The position numbers and the translations under genes were made by a program. Shown here in pieces: positions 1-15,000 of a stretch of 64,000 nucleotides of DNA. The notes under the pieces are model-generated. The model was not told where the DNA came from, ran no database searches, and saw nothing but the letters and a program-made list of their open reading frames with translations. The DNA comes from Trochalopteron elliotii (Eukaryota > Chordata > Aves > Passeriformes > Leiothrichidae). The stretch's first letter is position 1. Each line of letters begins with the position of its first letter. The DNA is taken from positions 2,054,613 through 2,118,612 of the forward strand of contig JANPWX010000061.1 in the NCBI GenBank assembly GCA_024734555.1. The letters are read 5' to 3'.

Positions 1-3000
1 AATAAAGGGGGAAAGGCAGATTTTTCTGGTAAAAATGAGAAAATTAGATGTATTTGTTGAAAATATTACCATTTAGCTGCAGCAGAAATTCAATAGCAGT
101 GACATTTTCCAAAAGGAAGCATATATTCAAAGAGCTTCTCAGAGTTCAGAGGAGGTGATAGTAATTTTCTGGGGGAGAAAAAGACTATTTTTTAAACCTC
201 ATTTTTTAAAAAATTAATTTAATTTCAAACAGTTCTTAGTCATGGTTTCTCACCTTTCTGTAAGGAAAAGTTGGCATGAAATATTTGCAGAATTTTTTGC
301 TGCAGTAGATCCTCTTACCAAAGAAGTGCTAGATTGTTGTATTAGCTTACTGGAAATTTGCCTACTTGGATTCTAGAAAACTTTATATAACCATTTACAC
401 ATTATGTATTCATATAAAAATTTTAAAAACTGAGTTTATTTTAGGACTTAACTGTCAATACTAAATACTGTATCATGCTATAATGAGAGGGTAAAGGCCA
501 AGTTTTTGAAATAACTTGAACATGCATTGCTCCAATTAAACAAGAACTCTGTGTTCAGCAGGATGAAGCAGAAGAAGCAAACCCAGCCTGATGTGTGCTT
601 GGGGTCTCTGCTGGTCACTTGCTACTGAGTTCAGACACAGAGTTTCTGCATGGAATTTTTTCCTACTGAAAGCTAAATTATTAAATATTGCTCTAAATCA
701 GACATTGCCCACTTACTGAAAATTCCCACTCTATTCATAGCAGTGTAACATAGGCAGGAAGAGAAGAATTCCAGACACCTCATTGCCCTGAGATAATTTT
801 CCTCAAAATTATCACTTAGAAAAACTAATGTTATGCATTCTATCAAAGTGAGAAACTTCTGTTGCCTCTAGGGAGCAGTAAATTGTGTACATGTCATAAT
901 TAGCAGTATTAGGATGTTGCATTATTTATAAGGATAGAAACACTCCCAAGCAACTTGATATCCAGGTGTTATATGTGGTGGTGTGGATAAGCAGAGTTAT
1001 GTAATTGTTAAATCCCCAAGGGAAGGTGTGACTCACACTGTCTGAGTCAATCTGGAGGAGTTAATTGCTACAAATATTTGCCTATTAAAGGAAAATGTTA
1101 AATCAGAAGATAATTCATAATTAAAATAACATTTTTATATGAAAGATGGCAAAAACCTAGTTAGCAACCCACTGCAAAGGTGTCTTGACAAACATCCATC
1201 CTTTGAAAATCAGCCTTGCATCGGATTGTGCTTGTAGACTGGAGAGTTAGGAGCTAATTCAGAAGAATGCTTTTCATTTCTGTGGATTAATGAGATTTCT
1301 GGCAGACCTGGTTAGCTTAAATATTTTACTAACTTGAAGTTGATCTGAAAGATGAGTTTTCAGTTGAACCCCAGATGGAGTGAGGAATGGGATACCAGGT
1401 ATATCTTGTGTGTGTGTATATATATGCTCCCCCGCACATACAAGTAATTAAAGTTGAGGTAGGGATTCAAATGAAGACCTGTCAACATTCACACAGTAAC
1501 AGCATGCTGGCTTATTAATTTTCCTTAATATAACTGTGTTACCTTTCAGTATTGGAAAATACCATTTAGTTTGGAAGATGCACTTTGAAATAGGTGTTAC
1601 TTGAAGGGTAAGTAAATGCTTTGTGAAACAAAATGGGAGAATGATATTTTGCCATAGCTTAGCAGCATAGAGGCTGCTCTAAGCCAAGAAATAATTGTTA
1701 ATTAAAATTTACTACTTTAGAGTGAAGAGAAAGGAGTATAATCTTTCCAATCAGACTCTTGTGATACCTACAAACATAAAGCTTTTTTTATAAGCTGAGT
1801 CTTTGTGTTACTAAGGCTCTCTCTGCAGCAATTTAATTATGAATTGCAAAGTTTAATTTGTGCTTGGAGGAGGTTCACCATTTCCCTGTTGCTCAGCAAA
1901 ATGAAGGAGCAAATTCTTTCACTTGGTTTTGAATTTAGCCAGAGAGACAGATCAAAGCAGTATTGGAACAAGATATCTAGGTGATGTGTAGCACCATCAT
2001 CATGTTACCGTCAAACAGGAAAACAGGAGGCAAAGGGAAGGAGAGAGGCTGGGTACAAATACACTTGTTCATCCATAGGACTAATCATACTTGTTTATCC
2101 ATAGTACTGTAGACTACAAATTATCTTTTTCTACTGCATGTGGCAGGCAATTTTAAAATCAATAAAAAAATACAAAGGCTTCTGCAGCTGAAACTGCAAC
2201 CATACCTTGGGTTACTGCTGTGGGCAAGCAGTATTCTTGTCTAAAGAGCTGAAGTTATTTATAACATTTCACACCTAGCAGAGTTTAATATCTTTTTTGT
2301 TGCTCCTGAACTATTTAAGATTCTGTATTAGGGAGTTCCTCTGTGTCCTATTATTTCAAGACTATGCATCCAGGATTCATGAGTGCAGTGATAGTTATGG
2401 TTGGCATTGGGAGGTATTCCACCAGGAACAAACCTGCTTAGCCTAGACTCATTTTAATGAAAATGTTTGCCTGTAACACCCCCCTGTCCTTTACAGTAGC
2501 CTCCTGAACCTTTGAGCAGTCAGACCTGAGGATTGAGTTGAATTCCTAGTGGTTGCACTATCCTGAAGGGCTGAGACCTGGAGCTTCATTCTGCATTTAT
2601 TCATTCTGCAAAGGCTGAGTTCTCACAATGTTTTTGGGAGCCCTCTGTATGGAACAAAACTAGATGGCATCATTTTTACAGCTCTAAAGTCAACAGTTCA
2701 GTTGACTCTCTCAAATGAAATCAGAATGTGTTTTGACATTTTTTCCTTCAAAATGTTGACATTTTAGCTGAAGTCTCTAATCTCTTTACTACCATAGCAG
2801 TAAAAGAGTTCAGCTTGTTTTGTTTACTGAAATGCAGAAATAAATAGATTGGTGGGAGCATCAATGGATATGTATCTGCAGGTATGTTACTAGAAAGAAG
2901 AAACCACTTGGAAACATGCATTTTCAGGATGCCAGAACCAAATGAAGTTTGTTAATTGTGGCTGTTAGGCTGCATTTCTAGTGACTCCTGGCACCTGCCA

Positions 3001-6000
3001 AAGCTCTGCTTTATGCTTTCCAATGCTGCTGCCTCTCATGGATGGCTGAGATTTTATTTAGGGCCATGGGTTTTTTGGTGTCTGTGTTTGGACAGATGAT
3101 TGGTATGTCCCATTTCTGAGCTCAGAAATCAGAATTTACTATGCTTTCGGTTTTATACAGTGGAGTGAGATGGAAATAATAAGCACCTGCAATATTTCTT
3201 TGGATCTTGAGCCACTGACCTAGATTATGTGACTGAAGTAGACAAATATGTTCAGTTTCTTGCCAGACAGCCCACAGTGCATGAAATATCAGGTTGGCTG
3301 GTTCACTGAAATGAAAAAGTCTTGAAGAGAAAAAGAGGAGAAGTCTGGCTATAAAACTCAAATTAACAAGGGTTTGAATATTAAATAAATAACAAGAAAA
3401 AAAGGTATAAATAGAGCAATTTTAGGTTTTACCTGTCAAAAATATCTATTGATGTTTAAGATTGTTCATAAGATCCTATTTCTGCCATCTGTATGCCTAA
3501 AATATAGAAATATCTTTGCATTATTTATACATTTTGAGATTATTATCTCTGCATTTGACTTCTTGTAATGTGTTTTTTATACTGAATTATTTGACTGTTG
3601 TGTCTCTTTGGTCATTCTATATCTTCCACTTGTCTAAAGTAAATATTTTTTTCCAGTTTTGTTGAATCCGCAAAAGTTTCTTGCAGACCATTAAAATACA
3701 GCTGAACTTTGCAGACAGCTGAGGCTTAAAGACACCAATAAGACTCTTGAAGAAATCTTGCCTAGTTGCCAGATTTTACATCTGAATTCGTTATTGTTGT
3801 GAAGTGACATGTTTAGGAACAATCTGTTCGGGTCATGGACTGCCCTGTAAATACCAGTGATGCCCTGGAAAGCCCTTGGTGTAACAAAATTCCTGGTTTC
3901 TACCCTCTTAGGTGAATGTATCTGGGAGACATCATTCTGAAGTCTATGCATTTCTTCAAAGTTCACACAGAAAATATCCATGTCACTAAAATATCAAGCT
4001 GTGCGTTCCATCGTGGTCATGCACTGGCTGTATTTCATTCTGTGGTTGTTATTAATGTGTCACAGTCTGTAAAGCAGTTAATCAGGTGCAGAAAATCAGG
4101 TAGAGTTGATGCAGCCCATTAAAAACCATGATGGAAAGGTGTGCACACAGGAAGTGATGGGCAGGTTTTCCCTATGGAAAAAAGACTTTTTTCCATTCCT
4201 AGGAATGGAAATGAAGATGTGAAAGCTGCTGGGCTGCTCTCTGTACAAGGTGCATTCATGGAAAAAATGGGATTTCTAGCAAGAAATGAAGTACACTTAC
4301 AATTGTCAGGCTATTAGTCTAGCAAAGAGCAAACTGCCTTCTGACTCCTGTGATTGACTTATGGCTGGGAGAGCAGAGGGCTCTGCTCTGGGTGTTTATC
4401 TGCAGTAATGAGCAGTGGAATTAGTCCTCTGGGTTGGCTGAAGTCCTGCTGTCTTCTCAGCAGCTGGCAAACACAGTGAAATCAATCTTGCATCTTTCAC
4501 AGCTTCTTCAATTTAGGAAATAAATACAAAAATGATCAGCGTTTTTCTATCAGATGAAGACTGAAATATACTGTTATCATTAAGCTACTTCAATAAGAAA
4601 ACAGGGCAAATACATCACAAGTTTATGCAAGCCAGTCTTTGCTCAGGATCCGAAGCAGAGGTAGCCTGAGTGTTCTATTGGTTCATGCCTTTTAAATCTT
4701 CGATGTAGAAGGGCTTCCTCCAAGAGATCCCTGTGCTTATTTCATTTGAGCCCTAAATAGTCTGGCTGTGAAGTTTGCACCACTCCAAGTCTTATCTTGG
4801 CCCCTACTGCTTTTGGAGTTTCAGAGGAGAGTAACTCTTTGAGTGATGGGCCTATGAAGCTGCTGAATTTTGGCAGCCCTGAGGGGTAGGCTGGGAAGTT
4901 GTGTTTTCATCTCTCTGTACTTCCATTACCTTATTTTGCAGCACTATTTGTTGCTTCTTGCATGGTATTGATATCTACCAAATCTTCTGGCCCAGGCTGG
5001 AGTTCCCTATGAAGACTACTTCATGAGGTCAGGCATGGATTTGGTGTACTGGCAGACTAATCCAACCTGTTGACTTTTCCATTTTTCTACTGTGATATTT
5101 CCCAGTTTCTGCCACATCACCTCTCTACTGGCACTGAGTAGTGCTGCACCCTTAGGACTGCCTGCCAGGGCCTCCTTTCTGAACCATGTCTCAGGCTGTT
5201 GCTGTAAGCTTTTATTCCACAAAACGTTGCTCTGTGTTCTAGCTAATTCTTGTCAAGGTCAAGCATTTTATTGCCTGATTTAGGGTGTATAGAATAGCTA
5301 TAGCATTGGTCTGAGGGAAGAAATACTGTGGAAGTGGTGTTTTTGTCACCCAGAGGTCTGTCTCCTCAGATGCTGTGTCTTTTTATTGCCCTTCTGTTGC
5401 CTGACCACATTATGTTCCATCTTGTAGAAGGTGGATGTGATTATTTTTTTTCCAGTTAAGCAAAACTTTAATGGCTACAGTACATTTATCTAAATAGAAA
5501 TAAAAATCCATACCTCCTGCATGGCTTTTAAAAAGTTGACTATGCAGCCTAGTTTTGTCAAATTAGTCTGCCTAAAAGTGTTTTCACACCAAGTCCTTTA
5601 TGTGGATTAGAGATTATTGATGCTTTATTTCTTGTGTGCAGTACATGGAATGTGATATTCTGTCCATGAGGTTTAGGTGGTCTTTGTAGAATATACCTTT
5701 TTATTGTCCTTGACCTTTATCAGGTTTCTTTTCTGGAGTATGTAGCGTGACAGGCAATTCAAGGGACTCCTGCAGTTTGTGCCTCAGTTTCCTGTACTGC
5801 TGTTTTAATTACATCATCAATAGCACAGGCTATACTTTGAATTTTTTCAACTTTTGGTTCTTTTGCTCTGTTTGCCTGGGTGTGTCTGAACAGTAACACC
5901 TGGGTCACAACCACAGCTGTCCAGGTCAAATCGTTCAGCTGTACTCAGTGATGCTGTGCTTTCCAAATATCCTGATTCATTCCTAAGGCCAACAGGACAT

Positions 6001-9000
6001 TATGCAGGGAAGCATGAGAAGTTTTTCAGTGAGGTTAAGTGGTGCTGTTTGTCCTTGTGGCCTCATTTGCACCCACCCAAAGTAGCAGTGCCTTTGTCAT
6101 AGCTCCAGCAGAGGAGCAAAGCAATCCTGTCACGTTATTTCCGGCCCTGCAAACATGCCAGGAAGTCCTTGTGCCAGGTACTGCCTTTGCAGGAGTGTCA
6201 CCATGAGGGAAAGGACCAAGAGTTCCTGGGTGGCACTGCAGAATACCAATGTCTTTCCCTGTCCCAGTTATAGCCTGATGGGACAGTCTCTTAAGTTACT
6301 TAAGTAATTGTTAATTCAGTTGCTAGGAGATGGAAGGTGTTAGATCACTCCAAGAACTGTTTTTCATTAAATCCAAAGGGACTATGGAATAACCCTTGTT
6401 TTACCAGACACTTTTTATCAAGGGGAATTGACAAAAATTTAACCCAGTCCTGTATGATCAATGAAAAGTTGAATTCAAGTTCATGTCGAAGGCCATGGAT
6501 GTTCTGAAGGTTCCAGAATAAACAGTGTTACAGGCCTGTCTACATTGACCAATTTATTCTGATTTTGGCTTGGGCCTGAATAAAGTTACTACTTAATTTT
6601 GCAGTGGAGCTTACTGCTTTTGCAAAATGTTCTTGTATTTAGTTGTGGACCAAAAGTAGTAAAGATGCAATTGAAACTGGTTATTCCTTTGTTAGCTTTG
6701 TGCTACCTGGGGACTCCATCAGTTGAAAGCAAAGCATTTTATGAAAAACTCTGGCTTCACTGACCTCAGTGAGGAAGGAGTTTTATCCCCTGCCTTTAGA
6801 GGAAGTCTCTTTGATGAGAGTGAGGAACAAGGATCAAATCCAAGAGCAAGCAGAGTGAGTGATTTTCTATGCCCTCTCTGTTAGACAAATAGAAACTTTT
6901 TGTTTCTCTCTAGACTGTACGTTTTTCACCAGTTGGAGTCTAGAATTAATCTTAATTAAACAGTGTAAATTTAGGGAGCTCCACTGAGATCAGTTAAGTA
7001 ATTGTGAAAGAAATGTGAATTGAGGCTTCAAATTTGACTAAATTTTGGTAAGGGTTTACATTTATTTAACTGTTTAAATAATAGCAATTATCAGACTTAG
7101 CCAAGAAACATTTTAAACCAATAAAGGACAGTGTTATGGTAGAACTGAATTTAAATCATGCTGTAAAGCATGAAAATGTGCAAATGTCCATTTTTAAAGC
7201 AGCTTCAAACATGAATATTGTGCAATTAATTTGTATGGTTCCAAACTGAACTTCAATGATTTCTATTGTAAGACTAGCTGTGTCAAACACACACTGAATT
7301 AGATTTCTTTTGATATTTCAAAAAGCTCATTGTCTTTAGGGTTATAGATTCTAGTGCTATTCATCAATCTATTCAATAAATTTCTATATTTTTTGGAATC
7401 AAGCCTGAGAGTTTAACCTTAGCTACCAAAATCCTTTTCAAAATCTGTGACTTATCCTAAGGCACAGCATTAGGGGGTGATTGTTGGGGTTTCTTTGCTG
7501 TCGTGCCACCAGCTTTTCCTTTTTGAAATTGATAGATCTTTCAGGACTGAAAACAGTGGTTTCTGTTTCCATGCAGATGATTTATCTCAGCTGTGAGCCC
7601 AAAGTGCAAGGAAGGGAAGTTTCCAGTTTTGAACTGGAAGAATTGCCTGTTCTCAACTGCATGAATATGTATAACAACTGCTCTTTTGCTTAGCACTCTG
7701 GGGGAGAAGATATCGAGTTCTAATTTTGCTTTATATATAAAGTCTGCACTTTGATGATTAAATAGATTAGGTAAAATACTCATTTAATACTCATGTTATT
7801 CCTGGGTGAATGAGGCAGCTCTTTCAATCTAATATTTTTGTTTTACGGTTATTAATGTCATTGTCTAGCTATGTTTTCTCTCAGCTATGATATAGGGCTG
7901 CTGTGCAAAGGATACTCTTTGGTATGTGAGACTCCAAGTAGCAGTATGACTACAGTAGGCACTGAAGAGCAGTTCTGAAAGGTGCAGTGAGGAGTATTAA
8001 ATGGTGCAAAATCCTCTGATGAGGGTAAGGCTTTGTATAGAATACAGAGCAATGTTTCCTTCCTCTGGAGCTAGGCAGAGCCTGGAAAAGCCCTGCTGGA
8101 GGGCATTTAGGGATGGGGAAGACAGCAATTGCATTTGGCTCAGCTTGGGAGGGGCTGAAGGCAGCAGGAGCCATCAGACAGCCCATCCTCACCTCCTCCC
8201 CTGCAGGGGTGCCAGGGCTGGGGGTGCTGCTGCCTCACTCCCTGCTCTGACATTTGCCTGCTCTGTGAAATGAGTCTTATCTCAGCTCTGCAGATGACTG
8301 AGAGCCCCCGTGAAGCCATTGATGTGCTTCTTTTGAATTCAGTGGGATCCAGATTGGGATCATAAAGAGAGAAGATGAAATAATGAAAAAATAGTCAGTT
8401 GTACATTAGAATCTTCAGCTGCTGGATTATGAAGAACTGGATGAATCAGTGGGGAAACTCCCACAGACTCAGTGCATGCTATTTCTCATCTTGCTTGAAA
8501 GACAGAACATATTTGCTACCTATAAATTCAATATTTGACATTATGAAATCCAGTTATTTAACTAGATTTAAAAGCAGTTTGGATGTAAATCTTTTGTTTT
8601 GGATGTAAATTTTTTTTAAAGTCTGCTTTTGTGACTAGATCAAGTATTTCAAATTTTGTTTCAGTTTTTTCATCTGCGAAGTGGGGAAGTACTTTGCTGG
8701 CATGTTCTTGTTGTGATGACCTAAGAAACTTTTACAGGGTTGGAAGCCTGGACCCTTTTCTAAGTGACAGGGACCTCCAGGAGTTTGCAGTCAGCAGCTT
8801 TCACTGAGTCAGTGGTCAGCCTGAGCAGTCCAGAGGAGAACATGAGGAAACAACAGCAGGTAAAATGAGAGACTCCACCTGGGACAAACTGAACACCAAA
8901 TGAAAAACACTACAATTAGACTGTTTTAGGTAATAGAAATAAATTAGAAAAGCAAAGAACTGAATTTTAATAACTAACATAATTCTTAAAATAATTGAAA

Positions 9001-12000
9001 ACTATAGACACAGTCTATGATGGGTGTGATTAAAAATAAACAATATGCAGGTTCACTAGATCTAAATGTCCAAAATGGAAAATGTCACATGGGCTTAAAA
9101 ATATAAAAATATATTAAAAATATATTTCAAGTCAGCTCTGCAAGCCCTTGAATTAAAAATGGGTTCTTTGGTTGAAAAAAGTATTTTTCCCCCTCTAATT
9201 ATGTGGGGAATTGCAAGGAAATGGATCTCCCTTTAGGGGAAAAACTCTCAAAGTTATTTTCTTTAATTGCAAGCCAACAGATGAAGGAAATTAATGCCCA
9301 TGAACCAAAAATGTTCAATACATTGGGTTCTTTTTACCAGGTTTGCTGACTTTTTAATATATAGCATAGCAGGAAGTTCACACCTGTTGCTGTCCTGAAC
9401 ATTCAGCAATTGGTATCAGACTAAGAGGAGAACTCTGGATATTTGCCTTGATTACCCCACAAATTTTTCTAAAATGGTTAACAGGCACTTGATGGAAAAT
9501 ATTTGATTTTTATTTTTTCCTATGAATAGTTAATGGCCTGTAGTGATGTTGGCTGTTGCTTCTGATAACAGTCCTTAGTTTCTAAGCTGATTTTAAAAGA
9601 AACTCTCCAGCATTTCCTTCACTTGGAGCCCTAATGTGGGTCACAGCTCTTTGTGATGGAAGCACAGAAGATAACAATGTTGTGACAGGACTTTGGAACT
9701 ATTTAAATGTAGTGACTTTAGCTAAAACTGTAAAACTGAACTACAAAATCTTCTTTATTGTTGTCACTTTTTCCTGTGCTTTCTAGAAGAGCTTGCATGA
9801 CTTCTTGTGTACTGTAGAGTTGCACAAGATTTGCAATACTTTAGTCTCAGATATATAAGGGAATCAAGTTCACCTTTCCACTTATAAGCTGTTTTCTACA
9901 AGTTTTTGTGTCTGAAGGTTTACTAAAGCCAGTAAAAAGCTTAGTGATGTGTGCTACATAAAGCATACTTTAATAAGAAAGGAAAAAACAATCAAGTGTT
10001 TTCCAGTGGCTGTCGTGTCAACCTCTCATTTTTTTGCTTAGTCTGACATATTTACATATGTACTGCAACCTACCAAAAAAAATAGAAACATAGAATAAAT
10101 GAAATCAAATGCAAATAAATATTTTAATCTGTTTATATTAGCTGCCTATGTTGAGAATGGCAATAACTGAGGTTCCTGGCAAAGGATCTTTGGAAGCTCG
10201 TATCTGGGTGAAGAAAGTGAAATTATATACTTAGTGTCAAATAGTACGTATAAATAAGATATGAGCAAGATGCCTAAACCAATATTTGACTTAGTATTCT
10301 GGGAGGAAAATCTGACATTAAATCTCATTAAAAGGTGTGATACACTAGTAATATATTAGGATAGTTTAATTTTAAATTCTCCTGGCAGCATTTCATTTAA
10401 GTACGTGTATTTCTGTATCATGCAAATAGTTTTCCTTTAGAGCACAAATTGGATTACTCTCTGCTGTTCAAATTAATTGTTGTTAATATTGGATGGAGTT
10501 TCTATAACTCTTTCAAGAATTTTAGTAGTATTGCTGCATTATTCCCCAGACTTAGTCACACCCTTAAACCTTTGAAGAAATATGAAAATAACACTGACTC
10601 CAAGTAGTTAGAGGAAATTGGTTAGTGAGTTGATAGCTTTTCAATTATCTTTCATTAGGACTTAGAACTAACATATTGGTAAAACAAGAGGAAGCTTCAG
10701 AATTCCTAAATGCAAGTGTTTTTATTTGTCAATGGCAAGAAAAGATAAATAAAACCTGCACCAAATGTCTGCCTTAAACAGAGACTCCTAAAGAGGGTCT
10801 TCACTGACTAATGCTCAAAATGCCATTATCTGTCTCTAGCCCCACAATTTAGTGGGGTAAAGCTGTTTAAGGGGTGGCATCTGAATGGAGATTTTTGTTG
10901 TATTTCTTTTGCATCAAAAACTTAAGGGATTTGCAGAAGCTTCATGTTGAGCCCCTTGTGACCAGCTGCCCTGAAGTGGTCATGAAACATGAGTGAGTCT
11001 GGAGCTGGATCTTAGCAGCAGCAAGGTGATCTCTAGCAACACCTGGCAAATGATATTTTATGGTTACTCCAGGTGCTGGATTTAATCACCAATAATGGGA
11101 TGGGGCAACTGAGAGATGTCCCATGAGTTTTTTATTTCATTATCAGTCTCAGTGAAGGTAGAGACATAAAAGATGGTAAAACTCACACCATAATGAAAGA
11201 AGCCAAAGTTCTCTTTGTTACAAGGCCTTTTGTAAGTTTTTTAGCCAATAGGCTAATGCTAAAAGCTCACAAGCTTCTTCTTAAGCCAATCATTAAACAC
11301 TACATGTACACCATACAACAGTTGCTTGTTCTGTATTTTTTGAAACTTAGAAACTTTCTATGCTCCAAATACTTCAAGGCCTAAAATTCAACTCTGCTTC
11401 CAACTTCTATCTATGTAAGCTTATTGCAATGCTGTGAAAGCTCTCTGCTTTTTCAGTTCCCACATCCAGGTACGACCCTGAAGAACATATTGGTGCATAC
11501 AAACGACTTCTGCATGTGCAAATGCTTCCAGAGTAATTGTTACAGCTATTTTAGTAGAAAAGTATTGGCTTGCCATTGTGACTGCTTAATAATTACTGTC
11601 AAGATTGTATTAAACAACTACTAATGCTTTGACGTTTCTAAGTTTAGGTATGTTCGTGTGTTAGTGGCCCACTGTGTGTTTGCCACCTCTCAGAGATCCA
11701 TCTGTATAGGTGACATGACCAACTCATTGGAAGCTTGATTTCAAAGCCCTCTCTAAAACCTCTGTCAGAGCTGCCAAACAATGATGAGGCAGAAACTACA
11801 ATTCTAGCAGTATGTGAAGTTTTAAATGACAATCTTTTGTCCAATAACAAGTGTTGTCAAGGGTCTGTGATGCTAGCCAATATGTCTAAAAGGAGATGAA
11901 ATTACCCTCAAGGGCAACCTTGCAAATACCTGTCATTTAGAAGTAGATGAAATTGGAATTTCCCCTTAACTTATTGCTCATATTCCCCCATCCCACCAGT

Positions 12001-15000
12001 AATTTTCAGCTATTCATGCATGCTCAGCATTGAGATTGGCGCTACAATTTGGTGTCAGAGGATTAAAGTGACAAACTAACAGTAGGAATCAGTGTCATCT
12101 CTCTGAATTAGGGTGGTGTTTTTGTGTAGCCTGAAGGGATGTGGAGAGCCAGGGCTGAAGCGTGGGAGAGAATTTGGTTTCATAAAAGCACTGCACACTT
12201 CAGATACTGACTTGTATCTTAGCAGCAGTGATATCTTGGAAAAAGGCTTTTTTCTGTTTCTCTTCACTCTGCATACATGTGACTATACTTGCATATGAAT
12301 TTTGTTTTGATTTAATTTGGGGATAATTTTATTTCATTCTAAGCACAGGTGAATTTAAAACACCATTTAAGCTATGTTTATTTCAGCCAGTGATTGTCTT
12401 TTTTTTAAAGACTTTGGGGAGAATAAAAGCCTGTACATTAAAACTGGAACAAAGTTATATATGTAAAGGTTTTAGACAAATAACCAACTTATGAAAGAGA
12501 TGGGGTTTGTTAAGTATAAATTTTACATCTGATTCACTAATCATTCCTAAATTTTTGACCCTTAATCAGATCACAGAGAGAACCTGAGAGAAATCCTGAA
12601 TTATGAGGGAGGTACCCAACAATATCAGAAATCTAGTTCAGCACAGAAACAACAACAAAAAATTCAAACAGTGATTTTATGATCCCTATTTACCACAAAC
12701 ACTTTCTAATGAGGACTTTCAAGCAGTTAACCTTGAATTTATCCTTTAATGTGACTGTACAAATAAATCTGTCTCATAAATGTGTTGCCCTATAGATCAT
12801 TTCTGATCCAGCAGTGCTGCTTCTGCTTTTATGGTGATAAAGTGAGTGAAATACTGAGGATTTTATTCATTAATTCTTCATCTTGTTTTGTAATGATATG
12901 ATTTTGGAAAAATTAGTGTTATCTGCACATCACTGCAGAAAATACTCAAAGGTCAAATATAAACGATGTGCAATAGTCTTAACATTTTATTTCAAATAGT
13001 ATCCAAGCTAACCCAACGGAATCTGATTCAGTTTATAGACTGACTCAGAATTTTCAGTAATATTTTCTGCTATTTTTTCCCCTGACTTTCCCTGTAACAC
13101 ACTCATTTCTTAATACAAGATTGGAGCATTTCAAGATACGGATGGCTGGTGTATGACTAACAGTGTTTAATAACACTTGTGAGAATGACTAAACATTGGC
13201 TGAAAATATTTCTCTGCACTGGAACTGCAGTGAAATTGCTGTGCTGAGAAAATTGCTGTTGAATCAGAATGCTGCTCGAGTAAATGGAATAATTTGTTTC
13301 ATTCATTAAGGTCACCAGACAAATTAGCTGCAGCTTTTCCTACAGACTGACACTACTACATTAAATAGTTTGGAGAGTGGCAAATGCAGAGAAATGCTGA
13401 TGGAACGAGGAAATGATTTGAAATATTAATTCTGTGGAAACCTCTGTCAATATTCTTTGCAGATGAAATTATCCTAGTGTACCATGATAAATTCTCAGCT
13501 GTAACAAATACGACCAGTCTCTTATGTATGTCTGCACATTCTTATCTTCCTGGAGTCTTTCCAATTCTTATGAAAGTCAGCACAGAGCTAAACTACAAAA
13601 ATTTCTTCACTGAACAATTTTAAACACGGCATTTAACTGCATGGTGATCTTGTTCCCACAGATTGCTGCCACTCTGGTGGAGGACAGCAGTATAACTATA
13701 TTCTTTAATCACCAAGCACCCTGGTTTGGATGGTGGCAGGCTTTGTATAAACCTATCCAGTTCACATTGCTTTGTCTCAGGGCACAAAGCTGCCCATGGG
13801 CCAGGGAAGCACGGGGTGAACTCCTTCCCAAATGTCTCCCTGGCATACTGCAAATAAGAGCCTTTCCCAGCCTCCCCCTGAAAGAGTCTTTTTTAAAGTC
13901 CTTTAAGATTTTACTTCTATCAGTATTTCTCCTCATATTCTAAAGCCCCCTCCTTTTAAGAACCAGTTTAAAATTCAGTGTATTTACCTGATTAAAGTAA
14001 CTTGGTTTAGTTTTTGTAAATAAACTTTTGAGATTGTTTAATTTTTAATACCATGGAAAATTGTGAGCATTAGGAATTTTTCTTCACTCCTTTTGCACAT
14101 TAGCATGCAGAATTAATGGTTTTTGTCTTACATTCCTGAAGTGTAACTGCATGGCTGCAATGCACCAGTAATGAACTTTACCTACCTGAACAGTGAGTTT
14201 TCAACTTTCCACTTTCACTCTGTTACGTACACATGATGAAAACTTTTTCACCGACAGCTGTTTCAACTTGCCAAAACTGCATCAGTTTACATAATAATTC
14301 TATGCATTTTGAAACACTGGTAACACGTGGAATTTTATCTACTGGACATATCTACTTGGGATTTTCCTGCTGTTCCTGCAGCCAGACTGGAGGTACGACT
14401 CTTCCACTGACTGTTTTATCAGGACCAGAGTTTTATCCACTTCTGCCTTTGTGTAATCCTGACACTAAAGCAGCTCGGTCTTGTAGGATAGACACAATTC
14501 ACCTATGGAAGGTGTCGTTGCCCAAAGATAATGAGATTTTTTTAATCTGAAATATAGTTTTGTGGTACATTATTTCGGTATGAGGAAAAAGAGCTGGCTT
14601 TTTGATAGATGATTACATTTTGCAATGTGTACTGCATTCCATAGTGTATCTGTAAGTAGGTACAGCTGAGCACATCAGGGTCAAGGCTTTCTGTTCTCTG
14701 TGTAAAGCAAAAAGCAAAACATGGAGGCAAAGAGCCCCCTCAGCCTTTGAAACTTTAGAAATCATGTTTGGTCTTTTGAAACTAAGCTGCATGTTTTGAT
14801 TGCAGAAGTGAAGTAGAAAAGAATTCATCAGGAATATTTCCTGTGATGGAAATATCTTAACAGCATGGTACCCTATTTTTAAATTATATCCCTTTTCTTG
14901 TTGTATTTGGTAATGAAAAGAGAAAATGGTCTGAGTCAACATCTGAAGGTACAGTTAGCAAAATAAAACAGGAGAATTACTGCAACAAGGTGTTGAAATG

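Noticed and set aside
1560..1612. Plus-strand segment between CCTTTCAG and GTAAGTAAATG
   Set aside because: The splice sites are good, but all three frames contain stops, so it could only be a noncoding exon. No other exon of such a transcript was found.
3691..3981. 96-codon minus-strand frame
   Set aside because: Composition is plausible, but the splice sites are weak and no domain is recognised. It overlaps an open plus-strand frame.
13662..13800. Plus-strand exon after TTGTTCCCACAG reading IAATLVEDSSITIFF
   Set aside because: The acceptor is good and the frame is open, but no credible donor follows and the minus strand is also open here. It was not counted.
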